This document shows, piece after piece, positions 1 through 8,435 of a stretch of DNA of 64,000 nt. The first letter of the stretch is position 1. Each line of letters begins with the position of its first letter. The stretch is taken from assembly GCA_028278645.1 (NCBI GenBank), contig JANQDZ010000024.1, positions 1 to 64,000 on the forward strand. The letters run 5' to 3'. Source of the DNA: Longimicrobiales bacterium (lineage in GTDB: Bacteria; Gemmatimonadota; Gemmatimonadetes; Longimicrobiales; Gaopeijiaceae). The position numbers were made by a program, and so were the translations under genes. The notes beneath the pieces were generated by a model. It was not told the origin of the DNA. It did no database searches and worked only from the letters and a program-made list of their open reading frames with translations.

Positions 1-183
1 GGGCCGACCCGGGTGGAGTTGCCCCATCTCCGGGGGACCGGGCCCTTCTTGGAAGAGGTGGGAGAGACTAGTGGAACCATGGAATGGATCGTGGAGTCCG
101 AAGGGTCGCCGGCCTTCGTTCAGGTGACCGCCCGGTCCGACAAAGCCGGCGTGGTCAGATCCCAAAGGGTGGAGCTCCGATGA
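1..183 (+). CDS. C-terminal fragment of an unidentified protein (5' end outside window)
   Basis: An open frame runs from the first base to a TGA at 181-183, giving about 60 residues that end in VELR. The stretch contains MEWIVESEG and FVQVTARSDKAG, alternating hydrophobic/polar residues that look like a C-terminal beta-sandwich segment. Such tails occur on M14-type zinc carboxypeptidases of related bacteria, but no catalytic motif is inside the window, so that is only a guess. The stop overlaps the ATG of the next short gene (ATGA), the usual sign of translational coupling, which supports the frame being coding. Confidence 0.5.
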   Translation, partial: GPTRVELPHLRGTGPFLEEVGETSGTMEWIVESEGSPAFVQVTARSDKAGVVRSQRVELR

Positions 184-362
184 GTCCTTCACGCTACCGT
201 GGCCTGGATGCCGACCACATCCTGGCCACGATCCGATCGGTAAAACGCCGTATCGACAATCGGTTCCCGACATCCGGTCTGGAGAAGGACCTTCTGGCGG
301 GGGATTCGGACCTGGAGGAGGAGGGGGTGGACTCCATGGACCGGATGACTGTGGAATCGTAG
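180..362 (+). CDS. short hypothetical protein, possibly truncated
   Basis: This 60-residue frame starts with an ATG that overlaps the previous stop and has GGAG a few bases upstream. The N-terminal half (DADHILATIRSVKRRIDNRF) resembles the start of longer hypothetical proteins that begin with an 'Asp-x-x-x-hydrophobic-Ala-Thr-Ile' helix followed by membrane segments. Here the frame closes after an acidic stretch (DSDLEEEGVDSMD) and nothing membrane-like follows in any frame. It may be a decayed or frameshifted gene, or a genuine small protein. Function unknown. Confidence 0.35.
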   Translation: MSPSRYRGLDADHILATIRSVKRRIDNRFPTSGLEKDLLAGDSDLEEEGVDSMDRMTVES

Positions 363-403
363 ATCTCGGCGACCTCACCCCGGATACCATCGTGGAGAAA
401 CCC

Positions 404-1360
404 ATGCCGACGCATCGGCCCTGTCTTCGAAGCGGCTCTTCTCTCCTTCTCGCAGCACTTCCTTTGGCAACCGCCTGTGACCAGGGGGCGCGAGAGGAAC
501 CGGAGTCGGAGATGGTGCCGTTGGAAACCGCCGGCCCCGCCTTTACCCGTACCCTTTCCGACGTCGGCTTTGCGACTCCGGAATCGGCCCTCCATGATCC
601 GGTAGCCGACGTCTACCTGGTGGCCAATATCAACGGGAACGCTGCGGAAGAGGATGGAAACGGGTTCATATCCAGGGTGTCGCCGAGTGGGGAGGTCAGC
701 GAGTTGAAGTGGATCGACGGGGCCGCCCCAGGGGTGATCCTTCATGCGCCAAAGGGGATGGCCATCGTGGCCGACACCCTGTTCGTGACGGACATCGATT
801 GTATCAGGAGGTTTCACCGGGTCACGGGTGAGCCTCTTCAGGAGCTCTGTCTGGAGAACGCGACCTTCCTGAACGACCTGACCTCTACGCGGAGAGGAGA
901 CCTCTACTTCTCCGATTCTGGAACGGCCGGAGCTCCTGGTGCCGTGTACTTCCTTCGCCAAACAGCCGATGTCCCCCAGAAGGTGGTCCTGGCCGACGGA
1001 ACGGTATTGGAAGGTGAAGAACTGGGCGGAGCGAACGGTGTCTTCGCGGATCGCCGCGGACTTTATGTAGCCACTTTTGGGTCCGGAGAGCTGTTCCACG
1101 TCACACCGGAGGGTGAACGTCTCCAGATGATGGGTCCGTCCGAGATGCGGCTGGACGGGATCGTGTCGCTGGAGGAAAGAGGATTCCTCTTCTCGAGTTG
1201 GGGTGACTCCACGGTCTACTGGATCCAAGCCGGTGGGACCGTCACGCCCCTGATCGAGGACCTTGAGTCACCGGCGGACATCGGTTATGACGCTGAGAGA
1301 AACCGGGTTCTGATTCCGCTCTTTCTCTCCGATCGACTCATGCTGCTGGAGGTCCGGTAG
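404..1360 (+). CDS. beta-propeller lipoprotein, SMP-30/NHL-like
   Basis: A 318-residue exported protein. The first 25 residues are a signal sequence ending LPLATAC, a weak lipobox, so it is probably a lipoprotein. The rest is a repeated beta-blade pattern such as GMAIVADTLFVTDID, GDLYFSDSG, GVFADRRGLYVATFG and GFLFSSWGDSTVYWI, typical of six-bladed SMP-30/gluconolactonase/NHL propellers. These families bind metals or hydrolyse lactones, but catalytic residues cannot be assigned by eye. The ATG at 404 is chosen because GGAG lies 6 bases upstream; a GTG at 392 in the same frame is possible. Substrate unknown. Confidence 0.7.
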   Translation: MPTHRPCLRSGSSLLLAALPLATACDQGAREEPESEMVPLETAGPAFTRTLSDVGFATPESALHDPVADVYLVANINGNAAEEDGNGFISRVSPSGEVSELKWIDGAAPGVILHAPKGMAIVADTLFVTDIDCIRRFHRVTGEPLQELCLENATFLNDLTSTRRGDLYFSDSGTAGAPGAVYFLRQTADVPQKVVLADGTVLEGEELGGANGVFADRRGLYVATFGSGELFHVTPEGERLQMMGPSEMRLDGIVSLEERGFLFSSWGDSTVYWIQAGGTVTPLIEDLESPADIGYDAERNRVLIPLFLSDRLMLLEVR

Positions 1361-1375
1361 GGAGGGGCCGGATGT

Positions 1376-1409
1376 GGAGCCGCACCCCCTTTTTGCCACA
1401 CCCTTCTAG
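1376..1409. repeat. one-ended copy of a dispersed palindromic repeat
   Basis: This stretch between two convergent genes matches the right end of the 275-bp element at 24683-24957: GGNGCCGCACCCCC, then a T run, GC, and ACACCCTTCTA. Only one end is present; no partner arm is visible upstream. On the minus strand the conserved CTAGAAGGGTGT supplies the TAG stop of the AhpD-like gene. Confidence 0.55.
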
Positions 1410-1717
1410 AGCAGGTCTTTGATCCAGGTGTAGGCTGCTACGGTCTGGGGAAACCCCAGAGTGCCGGCAGCCAGGATTACCACCTGCTCCAGCTCTTCCC
1501 GAGTGATTCCCATTGCCAGGCCCTTTCTGACACTTGCGTGGACTGAGCCCTCCTGTTGTGCGCCCATGGCCAAAGCAAGCTTGATCAGCCTGCAGGTTTT
1601 TTCGTCCAAAGGCCCGTCTTTGCCGGCTGCTCCCACGGTTTCCCAGGCCTTCGCAAGCTCCGGGAAGGTCGATACGAAGTGATGGTGGGTCTCCGGCGGT
1701 CTCGGCAAATCGCTCAT
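1406..1717 (-). CDS. carboxymuconolactone decarboxylase / AhpD-like protein
   Basis: A 103-residue single-domain protein of the carboxymuconolactone decarboxylase family. The signature is LIKLALAMGAQQEGSVHAS followed by a helix RKGLAMGITREELEQVV and LGFPQTVAAY. AhpD-type members use a CxxC pair as peroxidase/disulfide centre; the aligned position here has no cysteine (AQQEGSVH), so it belongs to the cysteine-free branch and should not be called an alkylhydroperoxidase. The start at 1717 has AGGAAGAG just upstream on the minus strand; a longer frame to 1801 lacks this. Its stop codon lies in a repeated palindromic sequence. Confidence 0.8.
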   Translation of the reverse strand: MSDLPRPPETHHHFVSTFPELAKAWETVGAAGKDGPLDEKTCRLIKLALAMGAQQEGSVHASVRKGLAMGITREELEQVVILAAGTLGFPQTVAAYTWIKDLL

Positions 1718-1870
1718 TGCTCTTCCTGAATTTGTCTCTCGTGGTGGCAGCCCCGAGGAGAGGCCCGACAATACAGAATGACTGAAGGTTACGGAGGCCA
1801 CCCGGCCCGCTCAAGACAAACTATTTCATTTGGGTTGCATCTCAGGGTAGACGGAGATCATCATTCCCTC

Positions 1871-3307
1871 ATGAAATCATCCAAGAAACTGTTCCCGAAC
1901 CTGATCTTGCTGGCCCTGGCCCTTTCGGCGACGGTGTCACCGAGGGATGCTGCGGCAGGAGAGGCGGCCCTCGCGTCGACGGCTCCAGCGCTTCAGGCCT
2001 TGCCCCAGCAAACTCAGGGGCCCGTGGTTCACGCTGTCCTCTTCTACCATCCGACCTGCGCCCACTGCCACCAACTCATCACCCAGTATTTGATCCCATT
2101 GCAGGAGCAGCACGGGAGCCAGCTGGTGATTCTCGGGATGGACACGAGCCAGCAGTGGGCCAACAATCTCTACTGGGAGGCCATCCGCCATTACGGGGTC
2201 CCGGAGGACGACTGGGCGGTTCCCATGATGGTTGTGGGCGAAAACGCGTACGTGGGGGGCGACCGGATCCCGGCTGAGTTTGCCCCGATTCTCGAACAGG
2301 GGTTGGCTGGGGATGGCGTCGATCTCCCGAGCTTCCCGGCGTTGGTCACCTTTCTCAGAGAGCAGGACGCCCTCGATCCGCGATATCCTGACCGTCTGAT
2401 CGCCCGACAAGCGCCGCCACCGGAAGGAGAACAAGCTCCGCCCCCGGATCCGCCGGAAGCCGAGGAAACCACTCCCGAGGGAGACTCGGTGGTGGCGGAC
2501 CCCCCAATGGAGGCTGACACAACGCCGGGGGTAGGTGCTGGTGCCGAAGTGGCCGGGGATCCCTCAGGTGAGGTTCAGCAACCAGGTGCCCCGGACCCTG
2601 GAACGGGGGCCCCTGAAGAGGGGGCGGAGGCCCGGCAGGTTCTGCCGACCCAGGAACCGCCAGAGGGGGCCGGTCCCCCAGGCGAGAACGTGGGCATGGT
2701 GGGGTTGGAGGAGGCGGCCCAGGAGCTCGAGTCAATGACCATGTGGGATCGGTTCAACCTGGATAGGACCGGGAACTCCATATCGGTCATCGTCCTGATC
2801 CTAATGGTGATTAGCCTGGTTCTCAGAGGACATCCGCCCCGGGTCAAAGGAGGCCCTTGGCCTCCCTGGGTGATCCCGGCGCTGATTTTGGTTGGAGCTG
2901 GCGTGGCGGCCTACCTCAGCTACATCGAGGTCACCCAAACGCCAGCGGCGTGCGGCCCGGTTGGTGACTGCAACACGGTGAATCAGAGCAAATACGCCAC
3001 CCTTTTCGGCTTCCTCCCTGTGGGAGTGTTGGGGCTGATCGGATACGGCGTGATCCTGGTGAGTTGGGTTCTCAGTCACTCCGCCTCAAGTGAGGTATCC
3101 CGAATGGCGACGCTGAGCCTTTGGGGTGCGGTCTTCTTCGGGGTGCTTTTCTCGATCTACCTGACCTTCCTGGAACCATTCGTAATCGGTGCGACCTGTG
3201 CGTGGTGCCTCACCTCTGCGGTGGTGATGATGCTCCTGTTATGGGCCGCCTCCCCGCTGGCCTCACGGGTCTGGTCCGGGCCGCTGGCGCCTTCCGAGGC
3301 GCAATAG
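1871..3307 (+). CDS. thioredoxin-fold / vitamin K epoxide reductase fusion
   Basis: A 478-residue membrane protein for extracytoplasmic disulfide chemistry. Residues 1-30 form a signal segment. A thioredoxin-like domain follows with CAHC at 63-66 (FYHPTCAHCHQ) and a VPMMVV cis-Pro-like strand. Residues about 180-295 are a Pro/Glu/Gly-rich linker. The C-terminal third is a VKOR four-helix domain with the outer loop pair C361 and C367 (CGPVGDC, followed by NTVNQSKY) and the active CAWC at 443-446. VKOR homologues reoxidise DsbA-like partners through quinone. In the usual bacterial fusions VKOR comes first and thioredoxin last; here the order is reversed. The ATG at 1871 is chosen because it begins the signal sequence; its ribosome site is weak. 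Confidence 0.88.
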   Translation: MKSSKKLFPNLILLALALSATVSPRDAAAGEAALASTAPALQALPQQTQGPVVHAVLFYHPTCAHCHQLITQYLIPLQEQHGSQLVILGMDTSQQWANNLYWEAIRHYGVPEDDWAVPMMVVGENAYVGGDRIPAEFAPILEQGLAGDGVDLPSFPALVTFLREQDALDPRYPDRLIARQAPPPEGEQAPPPDPPEAEETTPEGDSVVADPPMEADTTPGVGAGAEVAGDPSGEVQQPGAPDPGTGAPEEGAEARQVLPTQEPPEGAGPPGENVGMVGLEEAAQELESMTMWDRFNLDRTGNSISVIVLILMVISLVLRGHPPRVKGGPWPPWVIPALILVGAGVAAYLSYIEVTQTPAACGPVGDCNTVNQSKYATLFGFLPVGVLGLIGYGVILVSWVLSHSASSEVSRMATLSLWGAVFFGVLFSIYLTFLEPFVIGATCAWCLTSAVVMMLLLWAASPLASRVWSGPLAPSEAQ

Positions 3308-3308
3308 A

Positions 3309-3554
3309 GTGGCCGGGACCTCGGGCGGGGAAGGACAGTTTCGCTCCCATCTCGTTCCCAGGACGCGGGTCGGAAGGGTGGCGGTCGTGCTTTTCTTCGG
3401 TTTGTTCGCGTTGGTGGAGCCCCCGTTCGTTCACTCCTTCGCCAACCGGACTGAGCCGTGGATCCTGGGGTTCCCATTTCTCTACACCTACCTGTTGGTG
3501 ATTTACTCCGCCCTTATCGGCGTCCTCATCTGGGCCCTGAGGCGGAAACTGTAG
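3309..3554 (+). CDS. small two-helix membrane protein, DUF3311-like
   Basis: An 81-residue protein with two predicted membrane helices (VGRVAVVLFFGLFALVEPP and the segment LLVIYSALIGVLIWAL) and a basic tail RRKL. Small proteins of the DUF3311 type are commonly encoded just upstream of sodium:solute symporters and are thought to assist them. The position fits: its stop is 1 base before the symporter ATG. The GTG at 3309 lies 1 base after the VKOR stop, so the three genes are probably co-transcribed; the exact start is uncertain because several GTG codons are in frame. Confidence 0.65.
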   Translation: MAGTSGGEGQFRSHLVPRTRVGRVAVVLFFGLFALVEPPFVHSFANRTEPWILGFPFLYTYLLVIYSALIGVLIWALRRKL

Positions 3555-3555
3555 C

Positions 3556-5076
3556 ATGGAGCCCTGGGTCGTCGCGACGAGCCTGATATTCATCTACCTC
3601 CTGGTAACCATAGTCCTGGGTGCGGTCGCCAATCAGCGCCTTACCGTGGACATGGAGGACTTCCTCCTCTACGGACGGAAGGCCGGCTTCATCGTCCTCT
3701 ACCTCACTGTGGTGGCTACATACCACTCGGCCTTCGCTTTCCTCGGATCGGGTGGGTATTTCTATACGCACGGCATCGGCTTTTGGGCGGCAGGGACCTG
3801 GACCGTCCTTGTGGGTGGGATCACCTATGTTCTTGGAAGCCGGATCTGGGCCTTGGGAAAGGCCTTTAAGTACATCACGCCGGCCGACATGCTGGCGGAT
3901 TTTTATGAGAGTGAGGGCGTCCGTGTGCTGGTCGCCATCATCTCGGTTCTTTTCACCATCCTGTATATACAGGTCCAGGCACAGGGGTTGGGGTACATCC
4001 TCTCGGTCGCATCTGGTGACAGGATCCCATTCGAGCTGGGGACCCTCATTCTTCTGATTGTGGCTGCCGGCTACCTGGTGGCAGGGGGATTGAGAGCGGT
4101 CTACTGGACCGATGTGGTACAGGGGGTATGGATGTACCTGGCGGTCTGGATCGGGGCTCTGGTTCTGGCCTTCAGACTTTTCGGGGGACCTTTCGAGCTT
4201 TGGCGCCGTGTCTCTGTCGAGCGACCGGACCTTCTCACCCTCCCGGGCCCGGAAGGCTTCTTCACCCCCGGAATGTGGATCGGGATGGGCATCGCCTTGT
4301 CCTTCGGGATCGTTTTCCAACCCCATATGATGATCCGGTACTATTCGGCGGTGGACGGGAAGACCATCAAATGGCTGGGTGCCACCACGCCCATCTACCT
4401 CATGACCCTCTACATCCCTGCGGCGCTGGTGGGTTTGGGAGGCGCGCTGGTTCTGCCGGAGCTCGCCATTCCGGACCGTGTCTTCCCGGAGCTCCTCTTC
4501 CAGTATGCTCCGGCCTGGCTCACAGGGATCATTCTGGCCGGCGCCACGGCGGCGGCCATGTCTACGTTGGACTCGATCCTCCACTCGAACATGACCGTCC
4601 TCACCCGGGATGTGTACCAGAGGTATGTCCACCCCCGGGCGTCCCAGGCCCATTACATCTGGGTGGGGCGGGCCATCGTGATCGGCCTTCTGGCCGTGGG
4701 CTACGTCCTGTCCGTTAAGACCTTCGCCTTCCTGGTGACTTTGGTGATCCTCTCGGGGTCCGGGGCCCTGCAATTGATGCCTGCGGTTTTAGGGGTCTGC
4801 TTCCCCGGGCGCCGCCTCTTCACCAAAGCGGGGGTCCTGTGGGGGATGGGTGCAGGTTTGGCTGCTCTTTATCTCACGCTGGTAGCCTCGCCGAACCCGT
4901 TTGCTTCGCTCCTGGGAACTCCTCACCCCTTGGGTCTCCACGGAGCCATTTGGTCGGTCCTGGTCAACTTCGCGGTGACCATCGGCGTCTCCAGGGTGAC
5001 CCGTGCTCCGTCGGCTGAAACGGTGGCGAGGATCCATGGTGAGGTGGAGCGGTTCGTGTACGGTAAGGAAGAGTAG
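3556..5076 (+). CDS. sodium:solute symporter (SSS family)
   Basis: A 506-residue integral membrane protein with about 13 hydrophobic segments, the usual size of the SSS family. The helix containing AAAMSTLDSIL carries the Ser-Thr pair that forms the Na2 site in this fold, and the segment YHSAFAFLGSGGYFYTHG matches the unwound TM1 region. It should couple Na+ entry to uptake of a small organic solute at the inner membrane; the substrate cannot be read from the sequence. Pairing with a DUF3311-like small protein occurs with carboxylate and pantothenate-type transporters. Start ATG 3556 follows the previous stop directly. Confidence 0.88.
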   Translation: MEPWVVATSLIFIYLLVTIVLGAVANQRLTVDMEDFLLYGRKAGFIVLYLTVVATYHSAFAFLGSGGYFYTHGIGFWAAGTWTVLVGGITYVLGSRIWALGKAFKYITPADMLADFYESEGVRVLVAIISVLFTILYIQVQAQGLGYILSVASGDRIPFELGTLILLIVAAGYLVAGGLRAVYWTDVVQGVWMYLAVWIGALVLAFRLFGGPFELWRRVSVERPDLLTLPGPEGFFTPGMWIGMGIALSFGIVFQPHMMIRYYSAVDGKTIKWLGATTPIYLMTLYIPAALVGLGGALVLPELAIPDRVFPELLFQYAPAWLTGIILAGATAAAMSTLDSILHSNMTVLTRDVYQRYVHPRASQAHYIWVGRAIVIGLLAVGYVLSVKTFAFLVTLVILSGSGALQLMPAVLGVCFPGRRLFTKAGVLWGMGAGLAALYLTLVASPNPFASLLGTPHPLGLHGAIWSVLVNFAVTIGVSRVTRAPSAETVARIHGEVERFVYGKEE

Positions 5077-5108
5077 ACCGGTGGCCCGGCAGGAGGTTTC
5101 GGTTTCCT

Positions 5109-6164
5109 ATGGCTGACCCGGTTCGCCTGACCTTCGTGATTCAGGACCCGCCTCCCCAGGAAGGGGACGGATCCTCGAAAGAGGCGCCACACCTCGCCCT
5201 GGAGCCGGGCCAGATCGTCTACGGCCGGGTGGAGGTGGAGGTTCTGGAGGACGTGGAGTTCCGGGAAGCGCAGGTACGTTTCCTTTGGCATACGGAAGGG
5301 AAGGGGAACCGCGTTTCCGGGGAAAGCGGGACCGAAACTCTGGCCCGGGGTGGCAAGTGGTTCGCTGGAACCACCCATGGATTCTCTTTCCAGATCGCAG
5401 CCCCCAGTGGCCCCCTCACCTATCAAGGGAAAATCCTCAAAGTCCTCTGGGCCTTGGAGGCCAGACTGGACCGCTCCCTCCTGAAAACCGACTTGATCGA
5501 GAGCATTCCCGTGGTTTTGGAGGGAAGTCCGGACCCGGAGAAAGCCAGCTTGGGTCCCGTTCCGCAAGAAAAGGACAAGCTCGAGGCCGTGAAGAAGGGA
5601 AGGGTTGGGACTTGGGTCGCTGTGGGGTCCCTGTTCATCCTCATGGGGCTCTTCTATGGAGCCGCCAACGGATGGGACCTCGGAACCCCTGGAAGGGTTA
5701 CGACCGTGCTCCTGGTAGGGGGTGGCCTGTTCATAACCCTCCGAGGATTCTGGGGCCGTCTCGGAAGGGGGAAGTTGGGGGAGCCGACCGTCCATCTCAG
5801 CACGACGGAGGTCAGGCGGGGGGAGGAGATCCGGTTCGGCTTGGCTATTCGTCCAGAGCAGAAGACCGAGATCCGGTCCCTCGAGGTGATCCTCGAATGT
5901 GAGGAGCGGGTCGTTCACGGTCACGGGCAGTACCAGAGCCGGCACAAGAGGACGGTGTTCGAGAAGCACCTGACCCTGGCGAAGGATCAGACCATCGAGC
6001 CGCACCGGGGCCTGAAGAAGAAAGGAACGCTGACCCTGCCTCCGGATGCAGCTCCCTCCTTCGGCGCTCCCCACAATCAGGTGATCTGGTGGCTTCGCTT
6101 CCGAGGGGACATCGTGGGTTGGCCTGACTGGCGGGAGCCGGTCCTCCTTACGGTTTGGCCTTAG
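5109..6164 (+). CDS. arrestin-like beta-sandwich membrane protein
   Basis: A 351-residue protein of unusual build. Residues 1-150 and about 215-351 are both beta-rich domains with arrestin/Spo0M-like features: 'LEPGQIVYGRVEVEV', a mid-domain SFQIAAPSGPLTYQGK, then LKVLWALEARLD and IPVVL. The same order recurs in the second half (HLSTTEVRRGEEIRFGL to the final VIWWLRF and EPVLLTVWP). Two hydrophobic helices at about 168-188 and 198-215 separate them. No catalytic motif is visible. An ideal AGGAGGT at 5091-5097 supports the ATG at 5109. It sits 32 bases after the symporter and may be co-transcribed. A trafficking or scaffolding role is only suggested by the fold. Confidence 0.6.
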   Translation: MADPVRLTFVIQDPPPQEGDGSSKEAPHLALEPGQIVYGRVEVEVLEDVEFREAQVRFLWHTEGKGNRVSGESGTETLARGGKWFAGTTHGFSFQIAAPSGPLTYQGKILKVLWALEARLDRSLLKTDLIESIPVVLEGSPDPEKASLGPVPQEKDKLEAVKKGRVGTWVAVGSLFILMGLFYGAANGWDLGTPGRVTTVLLVGGGLFITLRGFWGRLGRGKLGEPTVHLSTTEVRRGEEIRFGLAIRPEQKTEIRSLEVILECEERVVHGHGQYQSRHKRTVFEKHLTLAKDQTIEPHRGLKKKGTLTLPPDAAPSFGAPHNQVIWWLRFRGDIVGWPDWREPVLLTVWP

Positions 6165-6202
6165 AGGGCTCTTCCAGGTGTGCCCTCAGATGGCCCAGTC
6201 CC

Positions 6203-7762
6203 TCATCCGCCCGGCATTGTGAAGAGCTGGGCGTAGAAGTCGATCCCGTACCAAAGATTCCAAATCCTCAGGTTTTCATCCGGCGCATGCTGGAGATCGT
6301 CGTGGTTCGCGATGGGGACCATGAGGATGGGTTTTTGGAGCATGTCGGTGAAAAGGTAGAGGGGCAAGGATCCCCCCGAGCCCGGGGAAAGGACCACATC
6401 GTCGTTCCCCGCCGCCCTCCTGGCGGCCTCAACGACCTCCTGAAGGATCGGCAGATCCATGGGAGACCTGGCTGCCGGATATCCTCCGCCTCCGGAGACC
6501 TTGGCGATCTTCGGATGGGCCAGCCTCGTCTCCATGTCAGGATCTTCCCGAACGATGTGGTACCCCTGTTTCCGGATATGGGCTTCCACCAAGCTCCGCA
6601 TATGCGCCGGGTCGTTTCCTTTCACTAAGCGGACCCCGAGAGCGGCGGTAGCGGTGGAGGGGATGACATTCCGAGCCAAGGCCCCGGTGTTCCCCGAGGA
6701 GAGCCCCCGGACCGTCAGGGACGGAAGCTGGAGCCTTTCCGGGAGGGTTTGGGGCTCGCCTTCGGTCCGGGCCAAGCCCAGCTCCCGCTTGAGCTCGGCG
6801 TCGTACTTGGGGAGCTTCTGGAGGGCGTCCAACTCCATGGCCCCCAGCGGCTCCACGGTGTCGTAGAACCCTTCGATGAGGACTTTTCCATCGTCGGCCT
6901 TCATGGAAGCCAGGAGGTTGGCGAGCATCTGGCCCGGTACGGGAGCCCAGTTCCCGTAGTGCCCTGAGTGAAGGCCCCGGATGGGCCCGTAGACCGTGAT
7001 CTCCATGCCGGTTACCCCCCGGACTCCGAAGCTCAACAGAGGCCGGCCACTTTGATGAACAGGCCCGTCGAAAAGTAGCCAGACGTCGATGTCTTCGATG
7101 AGGTCTCCGTAGCTTTCCAGGTATCGGCCCAGGTTGGTGGACCCTGCCTCTTCCTCACCTTCGAAGAAGAAGATGAGGTTGGACGTGGGTGTCACGCCGC
7201 TGGTGTGGAAAGCCTCTAGGACAGGCAACATGGCACCTATGGGTGCTTTATCGTCTCCCGCAGCCCTGGCGTAGATCCGCCACTCCGGGTCGATAGCCTC
7301 CCCAGCCTCCGGGAATGGCCTCGGCTCCCCCCCGATCTCCATGGACTTGGTGTACAGGGTTGGGGTCCAGGGATCGTGGGTCCAATTGGTTGGATCGGCG
7401 GGTTGGCCGTCATAGTGGACGTAAAGACCCAAAGTCCGGGTGGCTCCAGGGACCATGATCTCACCGTAGACGATGGGGTTGGCCCCTTGGAGCGTGAGAA
7501 GACGGGAATCCACCCCCCGTTCCCCCAGCCTGTCCCGGATGAATTCGGCGTTTTTCCAGATTCCGGCTGAGTCGGACGCCACGTTTGGAATAGAGAGGAG
7601 TTGGGCGTAGTCGCTGAGGATCCTTGCGCCGTTGGCGTCTCGGAAGGCACGTGCTACGTCACTGCCGGACTCCTGGCCGGCCAGACCGGCCGCCAGAGGA
7701 CCGAAGGAGTGCGCCAAAGACAGGGCAAGGATCGATGCCAGCGATGACCGGGATACGGACAT
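6203..7762 (-). CDS. exported M20 family zinc dipeptidase
   Basis: A 519-residue exopeptidase of the M20/ArgE/CNDP-dipeptidase family. Residues 1-29 are a signal peptide. Metal-binding motifs are in order: H116-x-D118 (YVHYDGQP), D170/D171 (ARAAGDDKAP), the catalytic glutamate cluster EGEEEAGS near 203-205, FDGPVHQSG, and a C-terminal IANHDDLQHAPDEN histidine. The lid/dimerisation domain lies between about 230 and 340 (FGVRGVTGMEI, RGLHSGHYG). It most likely trims peptides in the periplasm. GAGGAGCC precedes the ATG at 7762. The gene is divergent from the barrel protein at 7931. Confidence 0.9.
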   Translation of the reverse strand: MSVSRSSLASILALSLAHSFGPLAAGLAGQESGSDVARAFRDANGARILSDYAQLLSIPNVASDSAGIWKNAEFIRDRLGERGVDSRLLTLQGANPIVYGEIMVPGATRTLGLYVHYDGQPADPTNWTHDPWTPTLYTKSMEIGGEPRPFPEAGEAIDPEWRIYARAAGDDKAPIGAMLPVLEAFHTSGVTPTSNLIFFFEGEEEAGSTNLGRYLESYGDLIEDIDVWLLFDGPVHQSGRPLLSFGVRGVTGMEITVYGPIRGLHSGHYGNWAPVPGQMLANLLASMKADDGKVLIEGFYDTVEPLGAMELDALQKLPKYDAELKRELGLARTEGEPQTLPERLQLPSLTVRGLSSGNTGALARNVIPSTATAALGVRLVKGNDPAHMRSLVEAHIRKQGYHIVREDPDMETRLAHPKIAKVSGGGGYPAARSPMDLPILQEVVEAARRAAGNDDVVLSPGSGGSLPLYLFTDMLQKPILMVPIANHDDLQHAPDENLRIWNLWYGIDFYAQLFTMPGG

Positions 7763-7930
7763 GTGAGGCTCCTCTAAAACGAACGTAGACCACTCAAAGA
7801 AGGAGTGAGGATACCCGTCGGGAGAAAGCCAGGCCAGATTTGGACCCGAGAGCCGGGACCCTCAGCCGGAACACTGTCCCCCGTTCGCTCGTCTAAAGAC
7901 TTGGAGGGGCTACGAAGGATAGTCCCCCGC

Positions 7931-8413
7931 ATGGGATATCTTCATTTGGAAAAACAGCCGCCGATCCTCGTTGCCACCCTCATCCTTTTTGCTGTCGCCG
8001 CCCACCCGTGCTCAGGACAGCTTACCATCGTGGGAGGAGTGGCCCACACCCAAGATCTCGAAGGCCAATGGGGCGCCGACGTCCGTTTTGGGATCGATCC
8101 ACCTGGCCTCCCCATCGGGGGTTTTGTGGGGGCCGATTACTTCCTCACCAACTGCCCGGTGAACTGCGGCCTCCGGGGTCATCGAGTCGGGGTGATCTTC
8201 CGAACCTCCGCGCCTGTCATACAACCCTACCTCACCGGGGCTTACGTGGTGCGGGACCGGGAGTATGAGGATGTGTCGGAGAGGAGGGCAGGGCCGGCCC
8301 TGGGTGCGGGGCTGAGGGTGGCGACCGTGATCAAGATCCGAGCCGAGGCCACCTGGGAGTTCCTGGGTGGAAAGCTGAACCATTGGGTTTTCCGGATCGG
8401 CTTGGGTCTCTGA
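7931..8413 (+). CDS. small exported outer-membrane barrel-like protein
   Basis: A 160-residue protein with an N-terminal signal segment (PPILVATLILFAVAAHPCSG) and then short amphipathic strands: LTIVGGVAHT, GADVRFGIDPPG, VGADYFLTN, HRVGVIFRTS, PYLTGAYVVRD, GPALGAGLRVA and a terminal HWVFRIGLGL. The alternation and aromatic/leucine end resemble small eight-stranded outer-membrane barrels. A Cys pair (NCPVNCG) near residue 80 could form a disulfide. No specific family recognised. The start at 7931 begins the signal sequence; AAGGA is about 12 bases upstream. Confidence 0.6.
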   Translation: MGYLHLEKQPPILVATLILFAVAAHPCSGQLTIVGGVAHTQDLEGQWGADVRFGIDPPGLPIGGFVGADYFLTNCPVNCGLRGHRVGVIFRTSAPVIQPYLTGAYVVRDREYEDVSERRAGPALGAGLRVATVIKIRAEATWEFLGGKLNHWVFRIGLGL

Positions 8414-8430
8414 GGCCGGTTTGCCATAAT
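8402..8430 (+). promoter_or_regulatory. sigma-70-like promoter placed for a leaderless transcript
   Basis: TTGGGT at 8402-8407 and CATAAT at 8425-8430 are separated by exactly 17 bases. The antiporter ATG begins 5 bases after the -10 hexamer, so the transcript would start at or next to the ATG. No Shine-Dalgarno sequence precedes that ATG. The promoter overlaps the end of the barrel gene. Sequence inference only. Confidence 0.4.
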
Positions 8431-8435
8431 ACGTC

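Noticed and set aside
1406-1717. Calling the small decarboxylase-like protein an alkylhydroperoxidase (AhpD)
   Set aside because: The CxxC pair required for AhpD activity is missing.
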